DNA from: CAZMXI01 sp964570205
GTDB taxonomy: Bacteria > Planctomycetota > Phycisphaerae > Tepidisphaerales > Tepidisphaeraceae
Direction of reading: 5' to 3'
Assembly: GCA_964570205.1 (NCBI GenBank)
Contig: CAZMXI010000022.1
Location: forward strand, 1-36,720
Length of the DNA stretch: 36,720 nt
The position numbers and the translations under genes are program-made. This document shows positions 25,188 through 32,568 of the stretch, piece after piece. Position 1 is the stretch's first letter; each line of letters opens with the position of its first letter. The notes beneath the pieces are model-generated. The model was not told where the DNA came from. It searched no databases and saw only the letters and a program-made list of their open reading frames with translations.

Positions 25188-26483
25188 GTGCGGATCGCCT
25201 ACCTGGTCAATCAGTACCCGATGGTCAGCCTGACGTTCATCCGGCGCGAGATCCACGCCCTCGAACGCCAGGGATTCGAGGTGATGCGGTTCGCTCTTCG
25301 AGCATGGACCGACACCCTGGTCGATGAGGCCGATCTGCAGGAAGCCCGCCGGACCCGTTACGTGCAGGCGACGGGCTTGGTTGGTGTCCTGGGGGCATTG
25401 CTGTGGGCGATGGCGACACGGCCTGGTCGGCTGCTGCGGGCGCTCGCCCTGAGCTGGCGGGTGTCACGCCGGTCGGATCGCGGTCTTCTGCTGCATGGGG
25501 TCTACCTGGCCGAGGCCACTATCCTGTGCCGATGGCTTCTCCAGGCGGGGGTGGATCACCTGCATGCCCACTTTGCCGGCAACTCGGCCGAAATCGCCAT
25601 GTTCAGCCACGAATTAGGAGGGCCGGGGTACAGTTTCACCGTTCACGGCCCCGAAGACTTTGACCGGGCACAGGGGCTGAACTATCCCGAAACCATCGGC
25701 CGGGCCCGCTTTGTGGCGGCCATCTCCGACTTCTGCCGAAGCCAACTCTACCGCTGGGTCTCGCCCCGCCAGTGGGACAAGATACACATCGTTCGATGCG
25801 GGGTGGATGAGCGGTTCCTCCGCCAGACGATCTCGCCCGTGCCCCAGAACGCCACATTGGTCTCGATCGGACGACTCAGCGAACAGAAAGGCCAGCACCT
25901 GCTGGTGCAGGCGGCGGCCCGCCTGCGCGATGATGGCATCGCCTTCAAGTTGATTCTGATTGGCGATGGCGAGCTTCGGGAGGACCTGGAGCGGTTGATC
26001 GCCCGGCTCGACCTGGCCGATTGTGTGCACATTGCGGGATGGTGCCGTAATGATCAGGTTCTACAACAACTTATGGAAAGCCGGGCTATGGTGCTGCCCA
26101 GTTTTGCCGAGGGGCTGCCGGTGGTGATTATGGAAAGCCTCGCCGTCGGCCGGCCCGTTGTTGCCACCCACATCGCCGGCATTCCGGAACTCGTCATCGA
26201 TCGTGTTACCGGCTGGCTGGTGCCGGCGGGGAACGTGGAACTGCTGGCGGCAGCCATGGCCGAATCGCTGCAAGCGCAACCCAATGTCTTGCAGTCCTTT
26301 GCAGATGCCGGGCGGATTCGCGTGAATGAACGGCACGATGCCGGCCGGGAAGCCGCCAGACTCGGCGCGTTGATCCGCCGGGCGGCGACACGCGCTGACT
26401 CGCAGGCGACCGCGATGAGACAAGACACACAGGGGTATCCACAAAAAGTGTCCGAATCGCAATTTGCGCTGCGAGAGGAGTGA
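25188..26483 (+). CDS. Family 4 glycosyltransferase
   Basis: A 431-residue GT-B enzyme of the colanic-acid/exopolysaccharide type. It starts VRIAYLVNQYPMVSLTFIRREIHALE, has HLHAHFAGNSAEIAM and YSFTVHGPEDFDR in the acceptor domain, and LVSIGRLSEQKGQHLLVQAAARL plus FAEGLPVVIMESLAVGRPVVATHIAGIPE in the nucleotide-sugar domain. A GTG start at 25188 is chosen because GAGGA stands 8 bases before it; the frame is open to a TTG at 25170, which overlaps the previous gene. The gap to the AsnB-type gene is 8 bases. Donor and linkage are unknown. Confidence 0.88.
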   Translation: MRIAYLVNQYPMVSLTFIRREIHALERQGFEVMRFALRAWTDTLVDEADLQEARRTRYVQATGLVGVLGALLWAMATRPGRLLRALALSWRVSRRSDRGLLLHGVYLAEATILCRWLLQAGVDHLHAHFAGNSAEIAMFSHELGGPGYSFTVHGPEDFDRAQGLNYPETIGRARFVAAISDFCRSQLYRWVSPRQWDKIHIVRCGVDERFLRQTISPVPQNATLVSIGRLSEQKGQHLLVQAAARLRDDGIAFKLILIGDGELREDLERLIARLDLADCVHIAGWCRNDQVLQQLMESRAMVLPSFAEGLPVVIMESLAVGRPVVATHIAGIPELVIDRVTGWLVPAGNVELLAAAMAESLQAQPNVLQSFADAGRIRVNERHDAGREAARLGALIRRAATRADSQATAMRQDTQGYPQKVSESQFALREE

Positions 26484-26491
26484 CCAAACCC

Positions 26492-28420
26492 ATGTGCGGA
26501 ATCGCCGGAGCTCTGGGCGTCATTGATCAGCGGATCCTGGATGCGGTGCGCGCGGCCGACACCGCCCAGACGCACCGCGGGCCCGACGGCGCTGGCTTCT
26601 GGCAGAGCGACATCGATGCCGACGGCTTCGGAGCGGCCTTGGCACACCGCCGGCTGGCGATCCTGGACCTGACCGACGCCGGGGCACAGCCCATGCTCGA
26701 TCCGGCCACCGGCTGCGCCATCGTGTTCAACGGAGAGGTCTACAACTACCGCGAAATCCGCACCCAATTGGAGCCGCTTGGCTTTGCCTTCACCTCCAAT
26801 TGTGACACTGAGGTCATTCTCAAGGCGTACACCCACTGGGGCATCGAATGCCTTGCCCGCTTTCGCGGGATGTTCGCCTTCGCCCTGTGGGATCCGCGGA
26901 TACGTCAACTGCATCTGGCGCGCGACCGCATCGGCATCAAACCGCTCTATCTGGCGGCAGTATCGGGGCCAAATGGCACGGCCACGGTGCTGTTTTCTTC
27001 CGAGCTTCGATCCCTGCTGGCCACCGGGCTGATAGACCGCCGCCTCGATTCCCACGGCCTATCGGGCTATCTCTGGAACGGCTTCGTGCCCGGGCCGGGC
27101 ACGTTGATCCGCGGTGTGAGCCTGCTGCCGGCTGGAACGCACCTGACGTTGACGCCGGGCCGGCCAGCGCCTGAGGCCATCCGGTACTGGCGGATCGCGT
27201 CGGCCGGGCATCGGCGGACGACGACCGATGCGCTTCGCGAGGAGCTGTCGGCCGCGGTGAAGCTGCGTCTGATCGCCGATGTGCCGCTGGGCGTGTTTCT
27301 GTCCGGCGGCATCGATTCCAGCGCTGTCGCAGCGCTGGCGGCCAAGGCGGAGCCGGGCGCAATTCACACCTTCACGATCGGCTTTGATCAGGCCGACTAC
27401 GATGAATCCCGCTTCGCCCAGGCGGTGGCGGATGCGCTGAAGACGACCCACCGGTGCATCCGGCTGACCGAGAGCGACTTCGCCGGTCAACTTGAAGATG
27501 CCCTCCATTCGATCGACCAGCCAACCTTTGATGCCATCAATACTTACATCGTCAGCCGCGCGGTGCGGGAGGCGGGGGTGACGGTGGCGCTGGCCGGGAC
27601 GGGTGGCGATGAGCTGTTTGGCGGCTATCGCAGCTTCGTGGACCTGCCGGCCGCCGCGCGCTGGAGCTGGCGGCTGGGGTGGATGCCCCGGCCGGTGGCG
27701 CGGGCGCTGGCGGCCGCCAAGGCCGGTGGCGGGCATGGCGGCGTGCCTTCGCAGGTGCGCTGGGGCAAGCTGGCGGATGTCCTGGCGACCCGGGGCGATC
27801 CACTGGCTCTGTACCAGGTCTCTTACAGCCTCTTCACGACCGAATTCCTGGAGCAGTTGCGTCCTGCCAATGGCCATGGCAACGGGATGCGCTATGGGCT
27901 TGCCAGCGGCCGGGCCGCCGAGTTGGACCGGCTGATCGCCGGCAATCCCGACCTGCACGCGGTGTCGATGCTCGAGCTTTCGATGTTCATTGGCGAGCGA
28001 CTTCTGCGCGACACCGATGCCGCGAGCATGGCGGTGGCGCTCGAGGTGCGGGTGCCGCTGCTGGATCACCGGGTGATTGAGACGGTGGCGGGGCTGGATC
28101 CGCAGGAGCGGTTCGCGCCGCTGCGCAGCAAACGGCTGCTTCGGGAGGTGGCGCTGGCCGACCTGGACCCGGCCATATTCGACCGGCCAAAGTCCGGATT
28201 CGTGCTGCCGATCGACACGTGGTGCCGGCGGGGGCTGCGCGACACCGTCGCCCAGACGCTGCATGACCAGAAGCTGGCCGAGCAGGCTGGATTGAATCCG
28301 CAAGCCGTGGCGCGGCTGTGGGATGCGTTTGACGCCGGCTCGGCCGGGATCTACTGGTCGCGGGTGTGGGCGCTGTTCGTGCTCCTGTGGTGGTGCCAGC
28401 GCTATGAGGTGAGCGCATGA
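26492..28420 (+). CDS. asnB: Glutamine-dependent asparagine synthase-family amidotransferase
   Basis: A 642-residue two-domain enzyme. The N-terminal class II glutamine amidotransferase starts MCGIAGALG, with HRGPDG, AHRRLAILDL and FNGEVYNY; the synthetase domain has the PPi-loop SGGIDSS (about 271-277) and AGTGGDELFGGY. The ATG at 26492 is required because the catalytic Cys must be at position 2; an upstream GTG at 26480 would bury it. AGAGGAG precedes it. Asparagine synthesis is the canonical activity. In surface-glycan loci, homologues are thought to amidate uronic acids, which fits the neighbouring oxidoreductases (inference). Its TGA overlaps the next ATG. Confidence 0.88.
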   Translation: MCGIAGALGVIDQRILDAVRAADTAQTHRGPDGAGFWQSDIDADGFGAALAHRRLAILDLTDAGAQPMLDPATGCAIVFNGEVYNYREIRTQLEPLGFAFTSNCDTEVILKAYTHWGIECLARFRGMFAFALWDPRIRQLHLARDRIGIKPLYLAAVSGPNGTATVLFSSELRSLLATGLIDRRLDSHGLSGYLWNGFVPGPGTLIRGVSLLPAGTHLTLTPGRPAPEAIRYWRIASAGHRRTTTDALREELSAAVKLRLIADVPLGVFLSGGIDSSAVAALAAKAEPGAIHTFTIGFDQADYDESRFAQAVADALKTTHRCIRLTESDFAGQLEDALHSIDQPTFDAINTYIVSRAVREAGVTVALAGTGGDELFGGYRSFVDLPAAARWSWRLGWMPRPVARALAAAKAGGGHGGVPSQVRWGKLADVLATRGDPLALYQVSYSLFTTEFLEQLRPANGHGNGMRYGLASGRAAELDRLIAGNPDLHAVSMLELSMFIGERLLRDTDAASMAVALEVRVPLLDHRVIETVAGLDPQERFAPLRSKRLLREVALADLDPAIFDRPKSGFVLPIDTWCRRGLRDTVAQTLHDQKLAEQAGLNPQAVARLWDAFDAGSAGIYWSRVWALFVLLWWCQRYEVSA

Positions 28421-29409
28421 ATCGATATGTACTGATCAGCCCGGTTCGGGATGAGGCGCTCTATGCCCGCCGGACACTCGACAGCGTGGTGGGGCAGAGC
28501 GTGCCGCCAGCGCTGTGGGTGATTGTGGATGATGGCAGCACAGACCAGACGCCGGCGATTCTTGCGGAATATGCGGCCAAGTACCCATTCATACGGGTCA
28601 TTACCCGCCAGGACCGGGGGGCGCGGAAGGTCGGGCCGGGGGTGATCGAGGCGTTCTACCACGGCTACAGCAGCATCGAGCCCGATCAGTTCGACTACGT
28701 CTGCAAGTTTGATCTGGACCTGGACTTGCCACCGCGCTATTTCGAGGTGCTCATGGAGCGGGCCGAACAGAACCCGCGCATCGGTACGTGCAGCGGCAAG
28801 CCGTATTTCTCGCCGCAGACGCTGCGGGGGGAGCCCGCGCCGTTGCGGGAGGAGTTGCTGCGAGGCGATGCTTTCGACACCTCGAGTTTGGTCAGCGAGG
28901 CCTGTGGCGATGAGATGTCGGTGGGCATGATCAAGTTCTATCGCACGGAGTGCTTTCGGCGGATAGGGGGTTTCGTCCGGCAGGTGATGTGGGATGGGAT
29001 CGACTGCCACCGCTGCCGGATGCTGGGATGGAAGGCGTGCAGTTGGGATCTGCCGGAATTGCGGTTCATTCACCTTCGGCCGATGGGGGCCAGCCAGCGC
29101 GGCATTCTCACAGGGCGGGCGAGGCATGGATTCGGGCAGTATTTCATGGGCACGAGCCTGGCGTACATGACGGCCAGCGCGGTCTTCCGGATGACCCGGC
29201 CGCCGCTGGTCGTCGGCGGGCTGGCGATGTGGTGGGGGTATGTATCAGCGTGGCTGCGGCGTGCGCCGCGGTATGACGATCCGGAATTCCGGGCGTTCTT
29301 GCGTCGATACCAGTGGGACTGCCTGGTTCGCGGCAAGTCGGCCGCCACGCGGCGGCTGGATGAGCGGCAGGCCGGTCGGGTGTCTGTTGTGGTTGCGCCG
29401 GGTTGTTGA
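28417..29409 (+). CDS. Family 2 glycosyltransferase
   Basis: A 330-residue GT-A enzyme. It begins YVLISPVRDEALYARRTLDSV and has VIVDDGSTDQTPAIL, KFDLDLDLPPRYFE in the DXD position and VGMIKFYRTECFRRIGGF, then a hydrophobic C-terminal segment (PLVVGGLAMWWGYVSAWL). It overlaps the AsnB-type gene as ATGA. It is the last gene of the plus-strand run; no convincing terminator with a T-tract follows. Sugar specificity is unknown. Confidence 0.87.
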   Translation: MNRYVLISPVRDEALYARRTLDSVVGQSVPPALWVIVDDGSTDQTPAILAEYAAKYPFIRVITRQDRGARKVGPGVIEAFYHGYSSIEPDQFDYVCKFDLDLDLPPRYFEVLMERAEQNPRIGTCSGKPYFSPQTLRGEPAPLREELLRGDAFDTSSLVSEACGDEMSVGMIKFYRTECFRRIGGFVRQVMWDGIDCHRCRMLGWKACSWDLPELRFIHLRPMGASQRGILTGRARHGFGQYFMGTSLAYMTASAVFRMTRPPLVVGGLAMWWGYVSAWLRRAPRYDDPEFRAFLRRYQWDCLVRGKSAATRRLDERQAGRVSVVVAPGC

Positions 29410-29433
29410 GGTGGGCGAAAGTGAAAATGAAAT

Positions 29434-29462
29434 GTGGGACATTGTGGGACATTTTGGGACAT
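29434..29462 (+). repeat. Short tandem repeat, unit GTGGGACATT
   Basis: Two perfect copies (29434-29443 and 29444-29453) are followed by a third partial copy with one change (TTGGGACAT). It lies 25 bases after the last glycan gene. Function unknown. Confidence 0.8.
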
Positions 29463-29792
29463 GGATGAGGTTTAAGGGGTTGAGGGAAAAGGGATTAGGA
29501 AAAATGGGGGTATTGCGTGTTACGTGTTGCGTGAAGAGGGGTTCGGGGTTCAGGGAAAGTGGAATCTGTCGCAAAGTGTCGGATTGTGTCGCATGGTGGC
29601 GCGTAATCGCTGGATTGCCCGTGGCTTATGTCAATGGCAAATCGTTGCCACGTATGGGGCGCAGAATGAGCATGGATGGGGGGGCGCGGGGAATGGGCGC
29701 GGCAGTGGTCATGAGGGCGGTATGAGGTTTTCAAAGAACGCACCTCCGGGCCTGGCCTGGAGGGGGCGGACGGGCCGCCTTTGTCTGGGGGT

Positions 29793-29822
29793 ATTATATG
29801 GATGAGTTAGGCGTTTGTTCAA
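29793..29822 (-). promoter_or_regulatory. Sigma-70-like promoter candidate, minus strand, without an evident gene
   Basis: Read on the minus strand, TTGAAC (29822-29817) and a perfect TATAAT (29798-29793) are separated by 18 bases. Transcription would run left into 29786-29410, where no coding gene is seen. The first transcribed bases would fold into the hairpins at 29765-29779 and 29743-29763. A small RNA or an antisense transcript toward the end of the glycan locus is possible. Confidence 0.4.
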
Positions 29823-30152
29823 TAGGCTGGCGGTTTTTTTGAGTCTTTTGCGGGGCCGGGGGAGGCGAGGGGATCGGGAAGCGGGGATGAGGCTGGATGG
29901 CTTCTTTCGCGTTTCCGATGGCCACGGCCGGCGATTCACGATCGGGTATCAGGTAGAAACGTCGATCGCCCGGCACTCGAAGGATGCTCGCGGTGGTCTT
30001 TGCACCGTTCAGGGCAACCACTAGCGTTCGTGTCAATTGTCGTGGTCCAGGCGACGAATCGTGGCCGCCTGCCTGTCCTCCTTCACCCAAAAGCGAGCGG
30101 TTGGCTGGCAATAGCAGTGATGTCCGTGATGCCCCCCTTTCGCAGCCGCGTG

Positions 30153-31472
30153 TCAACGGGGCTGCCACAGGGAGCGTACCGGCAGCGAGAGCACTCCGTC
30201 AGGCAAGCCCGGCCTCACGAAGTCATCTCGCAACTTGCCAAAGAAGTCGGCGGGTCTAGGCGTGCTATCATAGAATCTCTCAAAGAAGTCCTGGTACGAC
30301 CATACTCCGTGGAGGACACTGGCCGCCAGAAGTCGAGCATCGCTGCGGAGTTTCGAGTTTCCGTCCAAGCGATCCCCGTGCAAGACCCGCGATCTCTTGT
30401 CGTAGAGGTCAGTGACGAAATCGGCGGCCTGCCGTCTCAAGGCAACATCCGGTTCCAGCAACCCCGCGACGAAATCGGCCAGTGTCTTCGACATCTCCGG
30501 GCCCTGTCTGCCCAAGAGTGCATCGATGGCAGTGACGCACAGCGACAGTCCGATTGGCTCGCTTTGTTGGCGATCGGCTTCCGCGAGTAGTCGCACCGCG
30601 TTGGCGATGCGGCGTTCAAATGTATCCTTATTCGAGGTGTTCAGCGTCGCCATGGCAAGCCCGGCGATGCCAAACGGCAGGTATGTCCTGAAAGTCTCCA
30701 CATCCAGCTTGGCCGTCAAGAGTGCAACTGACCGAAAATGGGACTGCGCGACCGGAGCCAAGTTGCGTGCCAACGCATCCATTGCTCCCGCGGATGCGCG
30801 ACCTGCGAGTTTGACAAACATGGTCCCGCTCATCGCTTGGTCCGAGTCGGGCTTGCGCAGTTTCCGCTGAGCATTACTGAACCGGACCTCCGCAATCAGA
30901 AGCTCAAATTCGCCAATCCGGCCAATCACTTGCGGTGTTGATTCTTCTTCGCCTGCGACGAGCGCCTCGGAGGAAGCTTCGATCTGGCCTTGGCTCAGGT
31001 CGCCCAAGATGCTCGCCCGCGTCATCAGAATCCCATGTATCATGTAGCGGAGCTTCTCTGAGCCTTCCGCGAACAGCAGGGTGGAAAGCTCAAATGGTTC
31101 TGACTCTCGCAACCTCAAGAGTCGGTGTTCGATGTGGTCCAGATAATGCTCGTAGATGTCGTCAAAGTCATCGTAGGTCTCGTGTTCGATGTAGACCTTG
31201 AACTCATCCCACAGTTCGTTGTGCGTGATAATGCTCGGGTTCGGTAAGGGGCGGGTGCGATCTTCGAGTTCCCTGTCAATCCGTCCACACGACTCCATGG
31301 CAAGTTCGACCGATCCCCACCAGTCGCCAACAAGGTAAGCCAAATCCTCGCATTGGGCCTCGTTACAGAAGCCGCCTGCCATGCCGACGACCTTTCCGCA
31401 AAGATCGCAGAACGACCGTTTGAACTTCGGGTCGCGTAGTCGCGACATGAGTTGTTCCACTTGCGTAGCCAT
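30153..31472 (-). CDS. Apea-like HEPN domain protein with N-terminal cysteine cluster
   Basis: A 439-residue soluble protein. Near the C-terminus, a YDKRSRVLHG segment gives R360-x4-H365, the HEPN RNase-type motif in the form seen in Apea-like HEPN domains; the preceding helices (CVTAIDALLG, TLADFVAGLL) fit that fold. The N-terminus has C22-x2-C25-x10-C36-x4-C41, a possible zinc site. An acidic segment (ETYDDFDDIYEHYLDHIEH) and a middle region with no recognised domain lie between. I start at 31472 because GGAGGA stands 7 bases before that ATG; an in-frame ATG at 31487 adds 5 residues. HEPN proteins often act as RNases in stress or phage defence, but no antitoxin or known partner is adjacent. 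The function is open. Confidence 0.78.
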   Translation of the reverse strand: MATQVEQLMSRLRDPKFKRSFCDLCGKVVGMAGGFCNEAQCEDLAYLVGDWWGSVELAMESCGRIDRELEDRTRPLPNPSIITHNELWDEFKVYIEHETYDDFDDIYEHYLDHIEHRLLRLRESEPFELSTLLFAEGSEKLRYMIHGILMTRASILGDLSQGQIEASSEALVAGEEESTPQVIGRIGEFELLIAEVRFSNAQRKLRKPDSDQAMSGTMFVKLAGRASAGAMDALARNLAPVAQSHFRSVALLTAKLDVETFRTYLPFGIAGLAMATLNTSNKDTFERRIANAVRLLAEADRQQSEPIGLSLCVTAIDALLGRQGPEMSKTLADFVAGLLEPDVALRRQAADFVTDLYDKRSRVLHGDRLDGNSKLRSDARLLAASVLHGVWSYQDFFERFYDSTPRPADFFGKLRDDFVRPGLPDGVLSLPVRSLWQPR

Positions 31473-31805
31473 TCGAAGTTCCTCCATAAATGCCCTTCAG
31501 ACCACCCGCCACCGCACTGAACGGGAGAATATGTACATCGTCTTTATGGCCGGGCTACCTCGCGGGGTTTCCGGGGGCGGAGCGTCGGTTCCATTCCCGG
31601 GGCAATGGTCCGCTCGAAGGCACCAAAGCTGATTGCTTGAAGAAGATTGTCTGCCGACCCACGCCGCGAATGAGCACAATTCCTGGGACCGCGAGGCATG
31701 GCAAGATCCTACCGCCTGCGCCTCGGCCTGCAAAACGATGTGGATCATGTGCGTCACCGTTCTTGTCCCGGTTTCGCCATCCCGAGCATACTCACCTATC
31801 CATGG
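31473..31805. other. Intergenic region, nothing recognised
   Basis: About 330 bases between the HEPN gene and the small membrane protein gene. Short open frames on both strands have no recognisable product. It should contain the HEPN gene's promoter, but no clear -35/-10 pair was identified. Confidence 0.5.
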
Positions 31806-32225
31806 CTAATTGGCTAATTCGGAACTACGCGGGGCATTGATCGCAATCGCGATGGCGGCGGCTAAGAACGCAATGACTGCCCAGCTTAGGATGAGCCTTG
31901 AGAAATCGACTTCCGCCGCATAGATATCACGTTCGTCTTCGCTCAGATAATCAACGTCGTCTTTTCCTCCCTGTCGGAGATGCTCGATAATCGTGAGTTC
32001 AGGCGGCACAAATACAACTGGTGGCACGAGAAACACGCGTCGTCTCTGCGGCGGTGCCCAGACCCAGGCGAAACCGAGCGGATAGCGAAGCGGCGCAATA
32101 ACGGCAGTCGCTCCATTCGCGCTCACCTGGGTCGGCGGTGTGGTCAGAATCCAAGGCGGACATAGTGCCATCACGGCCATTATCGCAAGGGCCAGAGAGA
32201 AGATCATTCGTTGTGATGTAGTCAT
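31806..32225 (-). CDS. Small two-helix membrane protein, function unknown
   Basis: A 139-residue protein with hydrophobic helices at about 7-27 and 111-130. The intervening segment is proline-rich (WAPPQRRRVFLVPPVVFVPPE) and then acidic (GGKDDVDYLSEDERDIYAAEVD). AAGGAG lies about 6 bases before the ATG, which supports a real gene. I do not recognise a family. The first helix could also act as a signal peptide. It lies directly downstream of a transposase relic and upstream of the HEPN gene on the same strand, but the 330-base gap makes a common operon uncertain. Confidence 0.65.
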   Translation of the reverse strand: MTTSQRMIFSLALAIMAVMALCPPWILTTPPTQVSANGATAVIAPLRYPLGFAWVWAPPQRRRVFLVPPVVFVPPELTIIEHLRQGGKDDVDYLSEDERDIYAAEVDFSRLILSWAVIAFLAAAIAIAINAPRSSELAN

Positions 32226-32264
32226 TGTTACTCCTTCCGAGATATGGCTGGTTGCGGTTCAGGG

Positions 32265-32352
32265 GCATGTGCAGGTGATCGGGCAGGCAGATCGCGTCGA
32301 TCGTCAGGAAGAAGGTCCCGCCCGGCCGAAATGCCCGCAGGTAATTGGGCAT
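32265..32352 (-). pseudogene. REP-associated tyrosine transposase (Y1/HUH) remnant
   Basis: Translation from the ATG at 32352 gives MPNYLRAFRPGGTFFLT, the classic N-terminus of REP-associated transposases. It is followed without a gap by IDAICLPDHLHMPLN, which corresponds to the HUH-motif block that in intact proteins lies some tens of residues further on. So an internal in-frame deletion removed the segment between them, and everything after the HLH motif, including the catalytic Tyr region, is gone. The frame then runs into the start of the small membrane protein gene in another frame. Confidence 0.75.
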
Positions 32353-32488
32353 GAGGGAAGGTTGTACGGCGGAGCGGGGGGGATAGCAAGGATTTGAGCG
32401 GAACAGATCGGCGGTGGGCGGGTACGCCGCGGTCTACGCGGCTGACTGCCTGATGCGCCGGCCCGACAGTTGGCATCTTAGCGCAAGG

Positions 32489-32535
32489 CACAGCCCCCGA
32501 TGGATGATGCGGCTGCATCGCCATCGGGGGCTGTG
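32489..32535. repeat. Long perfect inverted repeat (15-bp stem plus inner 5-bp stem)
   Basis: CACAGCCCCCGATGG (32489-32503) pairs perfectly with 32521-32535, and inside the loop GATGC (32506-32510) pairs with GCATC (32515-32519) around GGCT. It lies 33 bases past the stop of the minus-strand giant gene and could end its transcript, although no T-tract follows on that strand. A REP-like element related to the nearby transposase remnant is the alternative. Confidence 0.85.
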
Positions 32536-32543
32536 GTATTTCG

Positions 32544-32557
32544 GCGGCTCACGCCGC
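32544..32557 (-). repeat. Small hairpin after the giant gene's stop codon
   Basis: GCGGC (32544-32548) and GCCGC (32553-32557) pair around a TCAC loop. It sits between the stop codon at 32569 and the long inverted repeat, so the gene's 3' end carries two stacked hairpins. Confidence 0.6.
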
Positions 32558-32568
32558 TCGGTTCCCGG

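Larger units (their letters stand above)
29410..30152. other. Intergenic region between the glycan locus and the HEPN gene
   Basis: No gene was recognised on either strand; short open frames have biased, unfamiliar translations. The region holds a 10-base tandem repeat (29434-29462), a dyad at 29743-29763, a small hairpin GGCGG-ACGGG-CCGCC (29765-29779) and a minus-strand promoter-like element at 29793-29822. Composition is more purine-rich on the plus strand than in the flanking genes. Confidence 0.55.

Noticed and set aside
29765..29779. GGCGG-ACGGG-CCGCC hairpin followed by TTTG as terminator of the glycan locus
   Set aside because: The stem is only 5 bp, the T-run is three bases and it lies more than 350 bases after the last gene.
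29794..30168. Minus-strand frame of 124 codons downstream of the HEPN gene
   Set aside because: A central stretch looks protein-like, but there is no known family, the C-terminal part is proline-rich low complexity, and it overlaps the end of the HEPN gene; a decayed gene cannot be excluded.
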